The notes under the pieces: generated by a model | Told to the model about the DNA's origin: nothing | The model's input: the letters and a program-made list of their open reading frames with translations, nothing else | Databases searched by the model: none | Source of the DNA: an uncultured Corynebacterium sp. | Lineage (GTDB): Bacteria; Actinomycetota; Actinomycetes; Mycobacteriales; Mycobacteriaceae | Length of the DNA: 64,000 nt | Assembly (NCBI GenBank): GCA_946223355.1 | Contig: CAMIPB010000007.1 | Location: 17,989-81,988 of the forward strand | Direction: 5' to 3' | In this document: in pieces, positions 17,577 through 25,305 of the stretch | Layout of the letters: each line of letters begins with the position of its first letter | Numbering within the stretch: the first letter of the stretch is position 1 | Made by a program: the position numbers and the translations under genes

Positions 17577-19016
17577 TCACTGTCTATAGGGCTGGATATG
17601 CTTCAGCATGGCTTCGAAATTATCCGGGGTCACCATCCGAGTTCCAAGCTCGTTTGCCTTGTTGAATTTTCCACCTCGGTAAGAACCATCGGTAACTAGC
17701 ATTGCTGTTTTCTTGGTGACGGCGCTTCCTACATAGACTCCTCTATCGCGAGCAAGTCTCTCGAGCTTCTCGCGATACGTGTCATCAATACCGGTGAAAG
17801 CCACGCGGTCTCCAACGCGAAGAGGCTCACCCAAGTTCCAATCGCTCGGAAGCGGCGGAAGCCCCTCAGACATAGCGGTATAGCGGCGAGCCTGCGCCTC
17901 CTTAAAATATGCAGTAGCGCGCTGCTCAGGGATTCCGAGGAGTCGCATGACAGCCTTAAGCTCTTCGCGCTCGTGTTTACTGAAAACGTCATCTTCTACC
18001 GCTCGATCTGCCAATGCAGAAGCAACAGCCGCGTGAATTGCGCTCACTTGATTTTCATCAAAACCGTTAACCTGCTGAAGGTCCTGGAGAGCCCTAGTTT
18101 CGTTATCCGAAAGCTCTCCATCTTCCAAAGCCATGAGGAGAATCTCCACATACGCTGCAGATTCATCTCCAAGACATTGATCGAGTTCTTGATTCACATC
18201 GACCTGTTTCAGCATTGGAACAATCTCACGCTTCGACTTAGTCTTCGCTGCCCATTTTCCCGTTGCAGAATGCGAAGTCTCCACTCGGGTCTGGGGTTTC
18301 GCAGGCGCGCGAGTAGGCCCAGTCGGCCAGGCGATTCTGCTCGCTTGGTATGGCAATTGAAGGTGGTCGTCGAGAGGCCTAATGCCCCACCCAGGATTGA
18401 GGAAGTGCTGCAACAACTCCGTGGTTGCGCGGGCGTCACCAAGCGCACTATGCGCGTTATTTAGTCGAACACCGCATGCGTCGCAGCACGCTTGGAGTGT
18501 ATAGCGTGAAGCACCTGGTAAATACACACGCGCACTTACCAGGGTACAAAGGTGCGGCATAACAGGTGCATTCCACCCGGCACGCTGAAACTCATTATGA
18601 ATGAAGCCAAGGTCAAACTTTGCATTGTGAGCAACAAGAGCTCTCCCCCGAACCATCGAGGCATTAGTCGGAGCAAGCTGAGCAAATGTGGGAGAATTCG
18701 CAACATCAGCCTGCGTAATTCCATGAACATGAGTAGCCCCTACCGGCCCTTCGGGATTGACACGACTCTCCCACTCATTGATGCGCTTCCCCTCAGCATC
18801 GGTTTGAACGATAGCAATCTCTACGATGCGGTCCGGGTACGGTGACAGTCCCGTGGTCTCGATATCTATAACCGCAAACCCCGGAGCGTTAGTTACTTGC
18901 TGCGGAACTGGAGGTTTTTGCGGTGAAGGTGGGCGGTGCTGATCACCCGATTTCTGTCCAAAGAGCTTTTTCCAAAAGGCCATGAGGTAATTGTCCCACA
19001 ACAAAGAAAAAGACAC
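17577..19016 (-). CDS. DEDDh exonuclease with TerB-like and BRCT domains
   Basis: A 479-residue protein. An N-terminal DnaQ-like exonuclease has Exo I AVIDIETTGL (Asp51, Glu53), Exo II LVAHNAKFDLGF and Exo III HSALGDARATTELL. A middle acidic helical region (about 275-385, EILLMALEDGELSDNETRAL, SKHEREELKAVMRLLG) resembles TerB. A C-terminal BRCT module follows (RVGDRVAFTGID to GTRMVTPDNFEAML). GTG at 19016 has GAGAGGA 7 nt upstream; ATG at 18983 (MAFWKKLFG) is the alternative. It ends 1 nt from the convergent GIY-YIG gene. Likely DNA repair or DNA-damage processing; substrate unknown. Confidence 0.8.
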   Translation of the reverse strand: MSFSLLWDNYLMAFWKKLFGQKSGDQHRPPSPQKPPVPQQVTNAPGFAVIDIETTGLSPYPDRIVEIAIVQTDAEGKRINEWESRVNPEGPVGATHVHGITQADVANSPTFAQLAPTNASMVRGRALVAHNAKFDLGFIHNEFQRAGWNAPVMPHLCTLVSARVYLPGASRYTLQACCDACGVRLNNAHSALGDARATTELLQHFLNPGWGIRPLDDHLQLPYQASRIAWPTGPTRAPAKPQTRVETSHSATGKWAAKTKSKREIVPMLKQVDVNQELDQCLGDESAAYVEILLMALEDGELSDNETRALQDLQQVNGFDENQVSAIHAAVASALADRAVEDDVFSKHEREELKAVMRLLGIPEQRATAYFKEAQARRYTAMSEGLPPLPSDWNLGEPLRVGDRVAFTGIDDTYREKLERLARDRGVYVGSAVTKKTAMLVTDGSYRGGKFNKANELGTRMVTPDNFEAMLKHIQPYRQ

Positions 19017-19122
19017 TACAAATTCCTCTCGGAGCTGAAAACACGGGTCGCTAAAGCGATCTCAAGCTCCGCGGCATAGCAGATTTTAGAACCTTTAGAA
19101 CTTCGGCGCGACTTTAGAACTT

Positions 19123-19740
19123 TTAGAACTTCGTAAAGTGCTTCTCATAAAACGTCTGGTGCGGGCGGCCGGGGTTGAAGGGGTCGTCGGGAAGCTCGTG
19201 GGCGTTGGGGATGGTGAAGCATTCTTTGGGGACGTTGAAGATGCCGAGGTTGTGGGCGGCGGCGTGTTGTTCGGCGACTTTGATGGGTGCCAGGTAGGAA
19301 TCGTTCTCCCCTACTTTGACTGCTTTGACAAGTCCAGCAGCGGTGATGTCAGCGTTGATGAGGCGGTCACCCAGGAATACGGCGGCGAGATCACGACCGT
19401 ACCGGTCAGTTGTCTCCCTGTCGTATGCGAGAGTGACCTTTGCACCAATGGGAAGTTGCTGGGCGAGGAACTTTTTAGCATCCTCAGCCAAACAATCGGT
19501 GGGCAAACCATTGCGCCCGATTTCAGGGGCATCAATGTTAAGCAGACGGATGCGGCGCTCGTCCTCGCCAATGGTGACGTCAATGGTGTCACCGTCAACG
19601 ATTTTGGTGACGGTGCCGATGGGTTGATTCTGCGGTGGCGTTACACTCTTGCTGTTGAACCAGCGGAAAGTGCCTACCGCCGCGACAGCCAAGACAGCCA
19701 GTAGAACGAGAAGTACGAGGCTGAGGCGAAACTTACGCAT
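19123..19740 (-). CDS. Secreted/membrane-anchored thermonuclease (SNase family)
   Basis: A 205-residue staphylococcal-nuclease fold protein. A hydrophobic N-terminal segment (residues 6-28) acts as signal or anchor. The domain follows with VDGDTIDV, RIRLLNIDAPEIG, ETTDRYGRDLAAVFLGD (catalytic Arg-Glu-Arg set) and AAGLVK. It should cut extracellular or periplasmic nucleic acid with Ca2+. Its start lies 12 nt from a 47-bp direct repeat (19752-19798) that recurs beside the cation-transporter gene, showing that the acyl-CoA operon was inserted in front of it. Confidence 0.85.
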   Translation of the reverse strand: MRKFRLSLVLLVLLAVLAVAAVGTFRWFNSKSVTPPQNQPIGTVTKIVDGDTIDVTIGEDERRIRLLNIDAPEIGRNGLPTDCLAEDAKKFLAQQLPIGAKVTLAYDRETTDRYGRDLAAVFLGDRLINADITAAGLVKAVKVGENDSYLAPIKVAEQHAAAHNLGIFNVPKECFTIPNAHELPDDPFNPGRPHQTFYEKHFTKF

Positions 19741-19751
19741 AGGGATTTACC

Positions 19752-19798
19752 TTAGCGGTCATACTTGGGTGTAGATGCGTCGCCTTGCAGAGGTAGAA
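19752..19798. repeat. Left copy of 47-bp direct repeat flanking the acyl-CoA island
   Basis: This stretch and 23792-23838 match at 40 of 47 positions without gaps, sharing GTAGATGCGTCGC, TTAGCG, CATAC, TTGCAG and GGTAG blocks. The left copy lies just upstream of the thermonuclease start, the right copy just upstream of the cation-transporter start. The divergence suggests an old duplication. Confidence 0.8.
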
Positions 19799-19908
19799 GA
19801 GTTCGAGCACACGTATGCAACAGATCTACAACGCAAGATAAAGGCGAAGACAAAAATCTCGCATCTCAGACTGTATAGTTTGCAATTCCGTGGAAATAAA
19901 CAAACCCA

Positions 19909-19959
19909 GTGGATATGGTTATCCACAAGGTGAGTCACATCACTCCTTATGTGGTGAGT
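19909..19959 (+). promoter_or_regulatory. Operator-like palindromes upstream of the acyl-CoA operon
   Basis: A perfect inverted repeat GTGGATA-N4-TATCCAC occupies 19909-19926. A GTGA-N6-TCAC motif at 19929-19944 has the core spacing of CRP/GlxR sites. GGTGAGT is repeated at 19929-19935 and 19953-19959. All lie within 100 bp upstream of the acyl-CoA dehydrogenase start. The binding protein is not encoded nearby. Confidence 0.45.
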
Positions 19960-20000
19960 GATTTGCGTTTCATTAATCTACGGAAAGTGAGGACATGGGT

Positions 20001-21167
20001 ATGGCTGGCCGTTATCCCGAAGGTGACTTCTATTTCTTTGAAGAACTGCTCAACAATGAAGAGAAGGCAATTCTTCAAAAGGTACGCGATTGGGCACAAA
20101 ACGAAGTAAAGCCAATCGCTAATGACTATTGGGAGCGTGCTGAATTCCCCTTTGAGCTGCTACCCAGCATTAAAGAGCTCAACATAATTAGCCTCAGAAG
20201 GGGTCAAGGATACTCCGGACTGCTAGCAGGTCTAGTCACCGCCGAAATTCACCGCGCAGACGCTTCAGTTGGAACATTCTTCTCAGGACAGGACAGCTTG
20301 TTCACTGGCTCAATTGAATTGCTGGGGTCAGAGCAACAAAAGAACACTTTCCTTCCCGATCTCTATTCAGTTAGGAAAACTGGAGTTTTTGCAATCACAG
20401 AGCCAAATGCTGGCTCAGATGTCGCAAAAGGCATGACAACGACCGCACAGAAAACTGATGGTGGGTGGATCATCAATGGTGAAAAGCGCTGGATCGGTAA
20501 CGCCACCTGGAGTGATTACGTCTTGGTCTTTGCCCGAGACATCGCTGATGACGAATGCAAGGGATTCATCATTGACACCCAAAGCGAAGGCTATTCTGCC
20601 ACCTTAATTGAAAACCGCATTGCCCTTAGAGCAGTACAAAATGCAGACATCACATTAAAGGACGTATTTGTCCCTGACGACATGAAGCTCGACAAAGCAG
20701 ACAGCTTCAAAGGTACAAATGAAGTCTTTAAATCAGCCCGGGCAACGGTTGGCTGGCAGGCAGTTGGTTTGCAAATGGGGATTTTGGATGCGGCACTCAA
20801 ATACACAGACGAGCGAATCCAATTTGGAAAGAAACTCTCCAAGTTCCAAATTAACCAATCAAAATTGGCAACGATTCAAGGCAATGTGATCGCATCGCAA
20901 TCAATGATGGCTCAGCTAACCCGCCTCCAAGAAGCAGGGATCGATCGCAATGAACACTCCGCTCTAGCTAAGGCACACGTGACACGAATGATGCGCGAAT
21001 CCGCAGCCTTGGGACGGGAACTTGTAGGTGGAAATGGCATCGTTACAGACTTTGGCGTAGCAAAACAGTTTTGCGATGCGGAAGCCCTGTACTCGTATGA
21101 AGGAACGTACGACATCAACCAGCTGGTCGCCGCTAGATCCATTACCGGCGAATCTGCTTTCGTTTAG
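20001..21167 (+). CDS. Acyl-CoA dehydrogenase, glutaryl-CoA dehydrogenase-like
   Basis: A 388-residue flavoprotein of the acyl-CoA dehydrogenase family. The FAD motif FAITEPNAGSD and the C-terminal YEGTYDINQLVAARSITG, with the catalytic base Glu367, are intact. AEIHRADAS and the YEGT-x-DIN ending resemble glutaryl-CoA dehydrogenase more than straight-chain enzymes. The start at 20001 is favoured over 19995 because GTGAGG lies 8 nt upstream. Base composition is visibly AT-richer than the flanks. With the CoA-transferase and transporter downstream it could activate, oxidise and import a short dicarboxylate such as glutarate; substrate is inference. Confidence 0.8.
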   Translation: MAGRYPEGDFYFFEELLNNEEKAILQKVRDWAQNEVKPIANDYWERAEFPFELLPSIKELNIISLRRGQGYSGLLAGLVTAEIHRADASVGTFFSGQDSLFTGSIELLGSEQQKNTFLPDLYSVRKTGVFAITEPNAGSDVAKGMTTTAQKTDGGWIINGEKRWIGNATWSDYVLVFARDIADDECKGFIIDTQSEGYSATLIENRIALRAVQNADITLKDVFVPDDMKLDKADSFKGTNEVFKSARATVGWQAVGLQMGILDAALKYTDERIQFGKKLSKFQINQSKLATIQGNVIASQSMMAQLTRLQEAGIDRNEHSALAKAHVTRMMRESAALGRELVGGNGIVTDFGVAKQFCDAEALYSYEGTYDINQLVAARSITGESAFV

Positions 21168-21176
21168 GGAGGGACC

Positions 21177-22358
21177 ATGCATACCGAAAACCATCGAGCA
21201 TTTGAAGGGATCCGAATCCTCGACCTGTCCCGCGTACTGGCTGGTCCCTTTTGCAGCACAATTTTGGCCGACTTGGGAGCGGAGGTCATTAAAATCGAAA
21301 CGCCTTGGGGCGACGACTCAAGGACAGTCGGACCGTACTTCGAAGGAGAAAGTACCTACTTTCGACTCTTCAACCGCAACAAATACGGCATAACCCTCAA
21401 CCTCAAAGACGAAAAAGACAAAGAACAGTTTTTTCAGCTCGTTAAACGTTCTGATGTTCTCGTAGAAAACTTTCGGCCAGGGGTTATGAAAAAACTTGGC
21501 ATAGACGCCAACGCATTGCTTGACATTAATCCACAGCTCATCGTGACCTCGATAAGCGGCTTCGGACAAGAAGGAAGTATGTCCGAAGCTCCCGCATACG
21601 ATATTGTCGCCCAAGCATTGAGTGGCCTCATGTCGGTAACCGGTCATTCCCCTTCTCAGCCAACTCGGGTTGGAATAAGCGTTGGAGATCTCATACCCGG
21701 TTTGTACGCGGCAATTGCAACTCTCGCCGCCATTCAAGAACGCACCCGTTCGGGCAAGGGGCAGCACATCGACATTGCAATGTATAACTCTTTGACCTCG
21801 ATTTTAGAGTCTGTCGGTATGCGCGCAATACATGACAAAGATGAGCCTGTGGCTATGGGCAACGACCACGCAATGACTGTGCCCTTTTCTACTTATCAGG
21901 CCAAAGATGGTCAGGTGGTTATTGCAGCACTAAATGAAAAGTTGGTTGAGAAAGCATGCGAAGCTCTTGAAATACCAGAGCTACTACAAGACCCAAAGTT
22001 CTCCAGCAACGAAAGCCGCCGGGAAAACCGAGAGGAATTCCGCGAAAGAATTGAAGAAGTTCTAACCAAGGTGACTGTTGAGGATGCTATTGAAAGGCTG
22101 CGAGAGTTCGGGGTCCCGACTTCACCTGTGTCAACAGTTAAAGAAGCACTGACGGGCGATATCGGTAGCGAACGACAAGTCATTGCTCAAGAAGCTGACG
22201 GTTTTAAAACGTTGGCATCTCCAATCCGAATTCGGGGTTCTGTAGCCCCAAGCCCTGCTCCTTTACTAGGAGAGCACAATCTCCTCATCCAAGATTGGTT
22301 GAAGAGTGAAGAAGATGGTTGCCCACCCATCCATGTTTTTGAAAAGAGGCCATCATGA
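21177..22358 (+). CDS. Class III CoA-transferase (CaiB/BaiF family)
   Basis: A 393-residue family III CoA-transferase, which moves CoA between carboxylic acids. The N-terminal ILDLSRVLAGPFCSTILADLGAEVIKIE is diagnostic. Asp171 in GISVGD aligns with the aspartate that carries the acyl intermediate in formyl-CoA transferase. GGGAGG precedes the ATG, and the stop overlaps the next gene's start (ATGA). Its human relative SUGCT makes glutaryl-CoA from succinyl-CoA, matching the glutaryl-CoA-dehydrogenase-like neighbour. Formyl, carnitinyl or other acyl acceptors are not excluded. Confidence 0.85.
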   Translation: MHTENHRAFEGIRILDLSRVLAGPFCSTILADLGAEVIKIETPWGDDSRTVGPYFEGESTYFRLFNRNKYGITLNLKDEKDKEQFFQLVKRSDVLVENFRPGVMKKLGIDANALLDINPQLIVTSISGFGQEGSMSEAPAYDIVAQALSGLMSVTGHSPSQPTRVGISVGDLIPGLYAAIATLAAIQERTRSGKGQHIDIAMYNSLTSILESVGMRAIHDKDEPVAMGNDHAMTVPFSTYQAKDGQVVIAALNEKLVEKACEALEIPELLQDPKFSSNESRRENREEFRERIEEVLTKVTVEDAIERLREFGVPTSPVSTVKEALTGDIGSERQVIAQEADGFKTLASPIRIRGSVAPSPAPLLGEHNLLIQDWLKSEEDGCPPIHVFEKRPS

Positions 22359-23695
22359 GCGGTACATCTATTAAAAGATTTGCTACGCATGCAGAAAAGG
22401 CAGTTTCACCTTGGCGGTTTTTCCTTTTTAGCGGCATCGGTATCTTTGCCTTTTTCGTGCCCTTTACTATTGGCGAGACCAACACAATTCTTTTAGATCA
22501 TATTGTGGGCTGGCTCAGGGAAACGTTGGGAGATTCAACAAAATACCTTGTTTGGGTGCTCATCCTTGCCGGAGCAGTTTATCCATTTGCTTCAGGTAAT
22601 TGGAAAAAGTCCACCGCACGCAAAATATTTGCTGTCTTATATATTTTTGCGGCGGTTATCGCTACTATGCTGGTGTTTAATTTTGGACCAGCACTTGTCT
22701 TCCGGGAAGAACTGGGGCCTTTTCTCTTAAACAAACTGGTCATCCCTGTAGGACTACTAATCCCGGTTGGTGCCCCATTTCTTGGGCTATTGGTGGGATT
22801 CGGCCTAATGGAATTCATCGGTGTTTTCGTAAGACCGATTATGAGACCGCTATATAAAACGCCTGGCCGCTCTGCAGTCGACGCTGTGGCTTCTTTCGTA
22901 GGAAGCTACTCTCTTGGACTCTTGGTAACTAACCGTGTCTATAAAGCAGGTGGATACACTGCGAAAGAGGCGGCGATTATTGCCTCTGGGTTCTCTACAG
23001 CTTCAGCAACCTTCATGGTTGTGATCGCAAAAGCCCTAGACATCATGTCGGTTTGGGGAATGTACTTCGGTGCCACTCTCATTGTCACCTTCATAGTCAC
23101 AGCAATAATGGTGCGAGTCCCACCCATCAGCAGAATTCCTGATGACTACTACCCAGGTGTTACGCCGAATCCAGAGGAATCTAGCTCAGGCAATAAACTT
23201 CAGGCCGCTTGGCTCGAAGCCAAACATGTTCTGAAAAATGTTCCATCACTTTGGAGAGTCCTTTGGGAAAACCTCCGAGATGGTGTTCTCATGACAATGC
23301 AAGTTCTTCCAGGAATTCTTTCAATTGGATTCCTCGGGCTTTTGGTTGCCTATTTCACTCCTGTATTCACCTGGATTGGTTTCATCTTCTACCCGATACT
23401 ATGGCTACTTCAATTTCCTGATACCCAACTCGGATCAGAAGCGTTAGCAATCGGACTTTCCGAGCTTTTCCTGCCTGCCACCATTATCGCGGATTCACCC
23501 CACGATTCTTTGCGCATTCTTATTGGCATAGTCTCGGTCTCCCAAATCTTCTTTTTCTCTTCAATGGTTCCTTCAGTCCTAGCAACTGAAATTCCACTAT
23601 CAATCAAGGAGATTTTAGGAGTCTGGCTAATCCGCGTTGTGCTTTCGACAATTATCGCGGCACCGTTTGCCTACCTCATTGCTTTAGCGCTTTAA
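22355..23695 (+). CDS. YjiH-family membrane protein (nucleoside-recognition/Gate domain)
   Basis: A 446-residue polytopic protein with about nine to ten hydrophobic helices, resembling the YjiH family. The central GSYSLGLLVTNRVYKAGGYTAKEAAIIASGFSTASATFMVVIAKAL and the later GLSELFLPATIIAD region are typical of the Gate/nucleoside-recognition fold. Its ATG overlaps the CoA-transferase stop by 4 nt, so it is translationally coupled. Position suggests it imports the acid that the two upstream enzymes activate and oxidise; the family has no firmly assigned substrate. Confidence 0.78.
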   Translation: MSGTSIKRFATHAEKAVSPWRFFLFSGIGIFAFFVPFTIGETNTILLDHIVGWLRETLGDSTKYLVWVLILAGAVYPFASGNWKKSTARKIFAVLYIFAAVIATMLVFNFGPALVFREELGPFLLNKLVIPVGLLIPVGAPFLGLLVGFGLMEFIGVFVRPIMRPLYKTPGRSAVDAVASFVGSYSLGLLVTNRVYKAGGYTAKEAAIIASGFSTASATFMVVIAKALDIMSVWGMYFGATLIVTFIVTAIMVRVPPISRIPDDYYPGVTPNPEESSSGNKLQAAWLEAKHVLKNVPSLWRVLWENLRDGVLMTMQVLPGILSIGFLGLLVAYFTPVFTWIGFIFYPILWLLQFPDTQLGSEALAIGLSELFLPATIIADSPHDSLRILIGIVSVSQIFFFSSMVPSVLATEIPLSIKEILGVWLIRVVLSTIIAAPFAYLIALAL

Positions 23696-23791
23696 TGCAT
23701 CTCACTAAGCAAAACGAGAGGTAGATAGGCAAAACACCAGCCCCGTCTTAATCAAACTCGGTGGGTTTGGAGTTGCCCTTTTGCTCTGACG

Positions 23792-23838
23792 TTAGCGCCC
23801 ATACATGGGCGTAGATGCGTCGCATTGCAGGGGTAGTA
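23792..23838. repeat. Right copy of 47-bp direct repeat flanking the acyl-CoA island
   Basis: Partner of 19752-19798 (40/47 identical). It ends 2 nt before the cation-transporter ATG at 23841 and is probably the original upstream region of that gene. Confidence 0.8.
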
Positions 23839-23840
23839 CG

Positions 23841-24470
23841 ATGATGCGCGTGTGCGAACAAGAATTTCATGCTTCTGATTTATCCCGGCGCGCGCGAAAG
23901 ATTGTGGCGGCTGTCGCGGCGCTGAACTTCCTCGGCTTCGTGATGGAAATAGTGCTGGCCAGCGTGAGTGGGTCGGCAGCGCTGTACGCGGATGCGGCAG
24001 ACTTCTTGGAAGATACCTTGATCAATGTCCTCGTGCTAACGGCACTTGGGTGGTCGGTGGCGAGTCGTCGAAAAGCATCCTATGGCCTCGCGGCACTGCT
24101 TTTTATCCCAGCCAGCGCTGCACTGGCGACGGTCGTGTGGAAGCTGATGACAGGTACCCCACCGGAGGCAGTGCCGATGTCATTAACCGCGGCGGCGGCC
24201 ATGATCATCAACCTCGTATGCGCAGTGCTGCTCATGCGTCTTCGCAGCGCAGACTCCGCGCTGATGCGCGGTACCTGGTTGGTGGCACGAAACGACGTAC
24301 TGGCCAATGCACTAATTGTGGCTGCAGGTGTGACCACGATGTTCTGGTTCAGTATCTGGCCGGACGTTGCGGTGGGGCTCATCATCGCGGCGATCAACAT
24401 TGGAGCAGCGAAAGAAGTCTTCGAGCAGGCTCGGGCCGAGGACCCGGAGTTAGAGATGGACGAAGATTAA
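23841..24470 (+). CDS. CDF-like cation transporter
   Basis: A 209-residue membrane protein with about six hydrophobic helices, matching the short cation-transporter branch of the cation diffusion facilitator superfamily. Marks are GSAALYADAADFLEDTLIN in helix 2 (Asp-rich metal site) and VARNDVLANALIVAAG plus WPDVAVGLIIAAI in helices 5-6. The usual helix 5 metal ligand pair (His-x3-Asp) is reduced to Asp alone, and the cytoplasmic C-terminal domain is absent. ATG at 23841 or 23844 is used. Likely a divalent metal exporter with altered selectivity. Confidence 0.7.
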   Translation: MMRVCEQEFHASDLSRRARKIVAAVAALNFLGFVMEIVLASVSGSAALYADAADFLEDTLINVLVLTALGWSVASRRKASYGLAALLFIPASAALATVVWKLMTGTPPEAVPMSLTAAAAMIINLVCAVLLMRLRSADSALMRGTWLVARNDVLANALIVAAGVTTMFWFSIWPDVAVGLIIAAINIGAAKEVFEQARAEDPELEMDED

Positions 24471-24495
24471 AGCGGGAGATAGAACTTTTACTGTC

Positions 24496-25197
24496 TTAGC
24501 ATTGGGTGAGACCCTCTCGTGGAGTCCAACACCATGCAGTTCCCGCAGCATCTTCAAATTGGATTCGTTCAACGCGATGAGTCTTAGCGTTCAGAATTGG
24601 ATCGAAGTCCAGACGGTCAACGACCATTTGTGAAAACTCCCAGCCAGTCTTTTCAAAGCCATTTGGTGGCTTAATACTTGGAACAAAGAAGTGTCCGGGT
24701 GGCAATACATCCAGCTCTAAAGGCCACTTCGGACCGTTCGCATCCGCCACAATCTTGACTTGGCGTAGCGTGCCCGCGGATGCACCATCGTTAGACAATC
24801 GAAGACCCCATTGCCCATCTTGTTTGCGGATAGCCCACCACGCAGAAATGCTGCGGGCAATATCACGAGCTTCCCTCAGAAGCTCTCGTTCTTGCCGCTT
24901 CTCCTCAATTACTCGCCGGCGGTCATCGTTGTCTTTCATCCAGTCGCGGTACTGCTGGTCCCTTTCATCTCGCTCGATATCAAAGGCACGCTGTCGCTCT
25001 ACGAGCTCCCGCTCCTCGATCCGCTTGGACTCATCCATTTCTCTCTGCAGTTTTTCCTGGCTTTTACTGTTGACGTGCGATAGGTATATAGCAAGACCGC
25101 TCAGGAAAATACTCACAATAGACGCGAGTGCACCAGCCCACTCACCCGCGCTACCCATTCCATCAAACAAAATCGCTACTCCAATTCCTAGTTCCAC
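24496..25197 (-). CDS. Hypothetical membrane-anchored coiled-coil protein
   Basis: A 233-residue protein of unknown family. One N-terminal membrane helix (about residues 18-40) is followed by a long, highly charged coiled coil (about 42-110, rich in Glu/Arg with many ER and RE pairs). A C-terminal globular part follows (about 115-233) with WAIRKQDGQWGLRLSNDGASAGTLRQVKI, which looks beta-rich. Similar layouts occur in phage- or island-borne proteins of Actinobacteria. It is convergent with the cation transporter and stands alone. Confidence 0.65.
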   Translation of the reverse strand: MELGIGVAILFDGMGSAGEWAGALASIVSIFLSGLAIYLSHVNSKSQEKLQREMDESKRIEERELVERQRAFDIERDERDQQYRDWMKDNDDRRRVIEEKRQERELLREARDIARSISAWWAIRKQDGQWGLRLSNDGASAGTLRQVKIVADANGPKWPLELDVLPPGHFFVPSIKPPNGFEKTGWEFSQMVVDRLDFDPILNAKTHRVERIQFEDAAGTAWCWTPREGLTQC

Positions 25198-25305
25198 AAA
25201 TGAATCGACCTGCCCAACAAATCAAGCAGTGCATTTATTGAAACACCTCAACTCGCTTACTGCGACCGGAACCGACACTTGTGGAATGGTGCAGATGGAT
25301 CGCTG

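Noticed and set aside
19031..19135. Repeated TTTAGAAC blocks between the exonuclease and thermonuclease genes
   Set aside because: A short local duplication (two TTTAGAACxTTTAGAACTTCG copies) with no stem or wider recurrence seen; not listed as an element.
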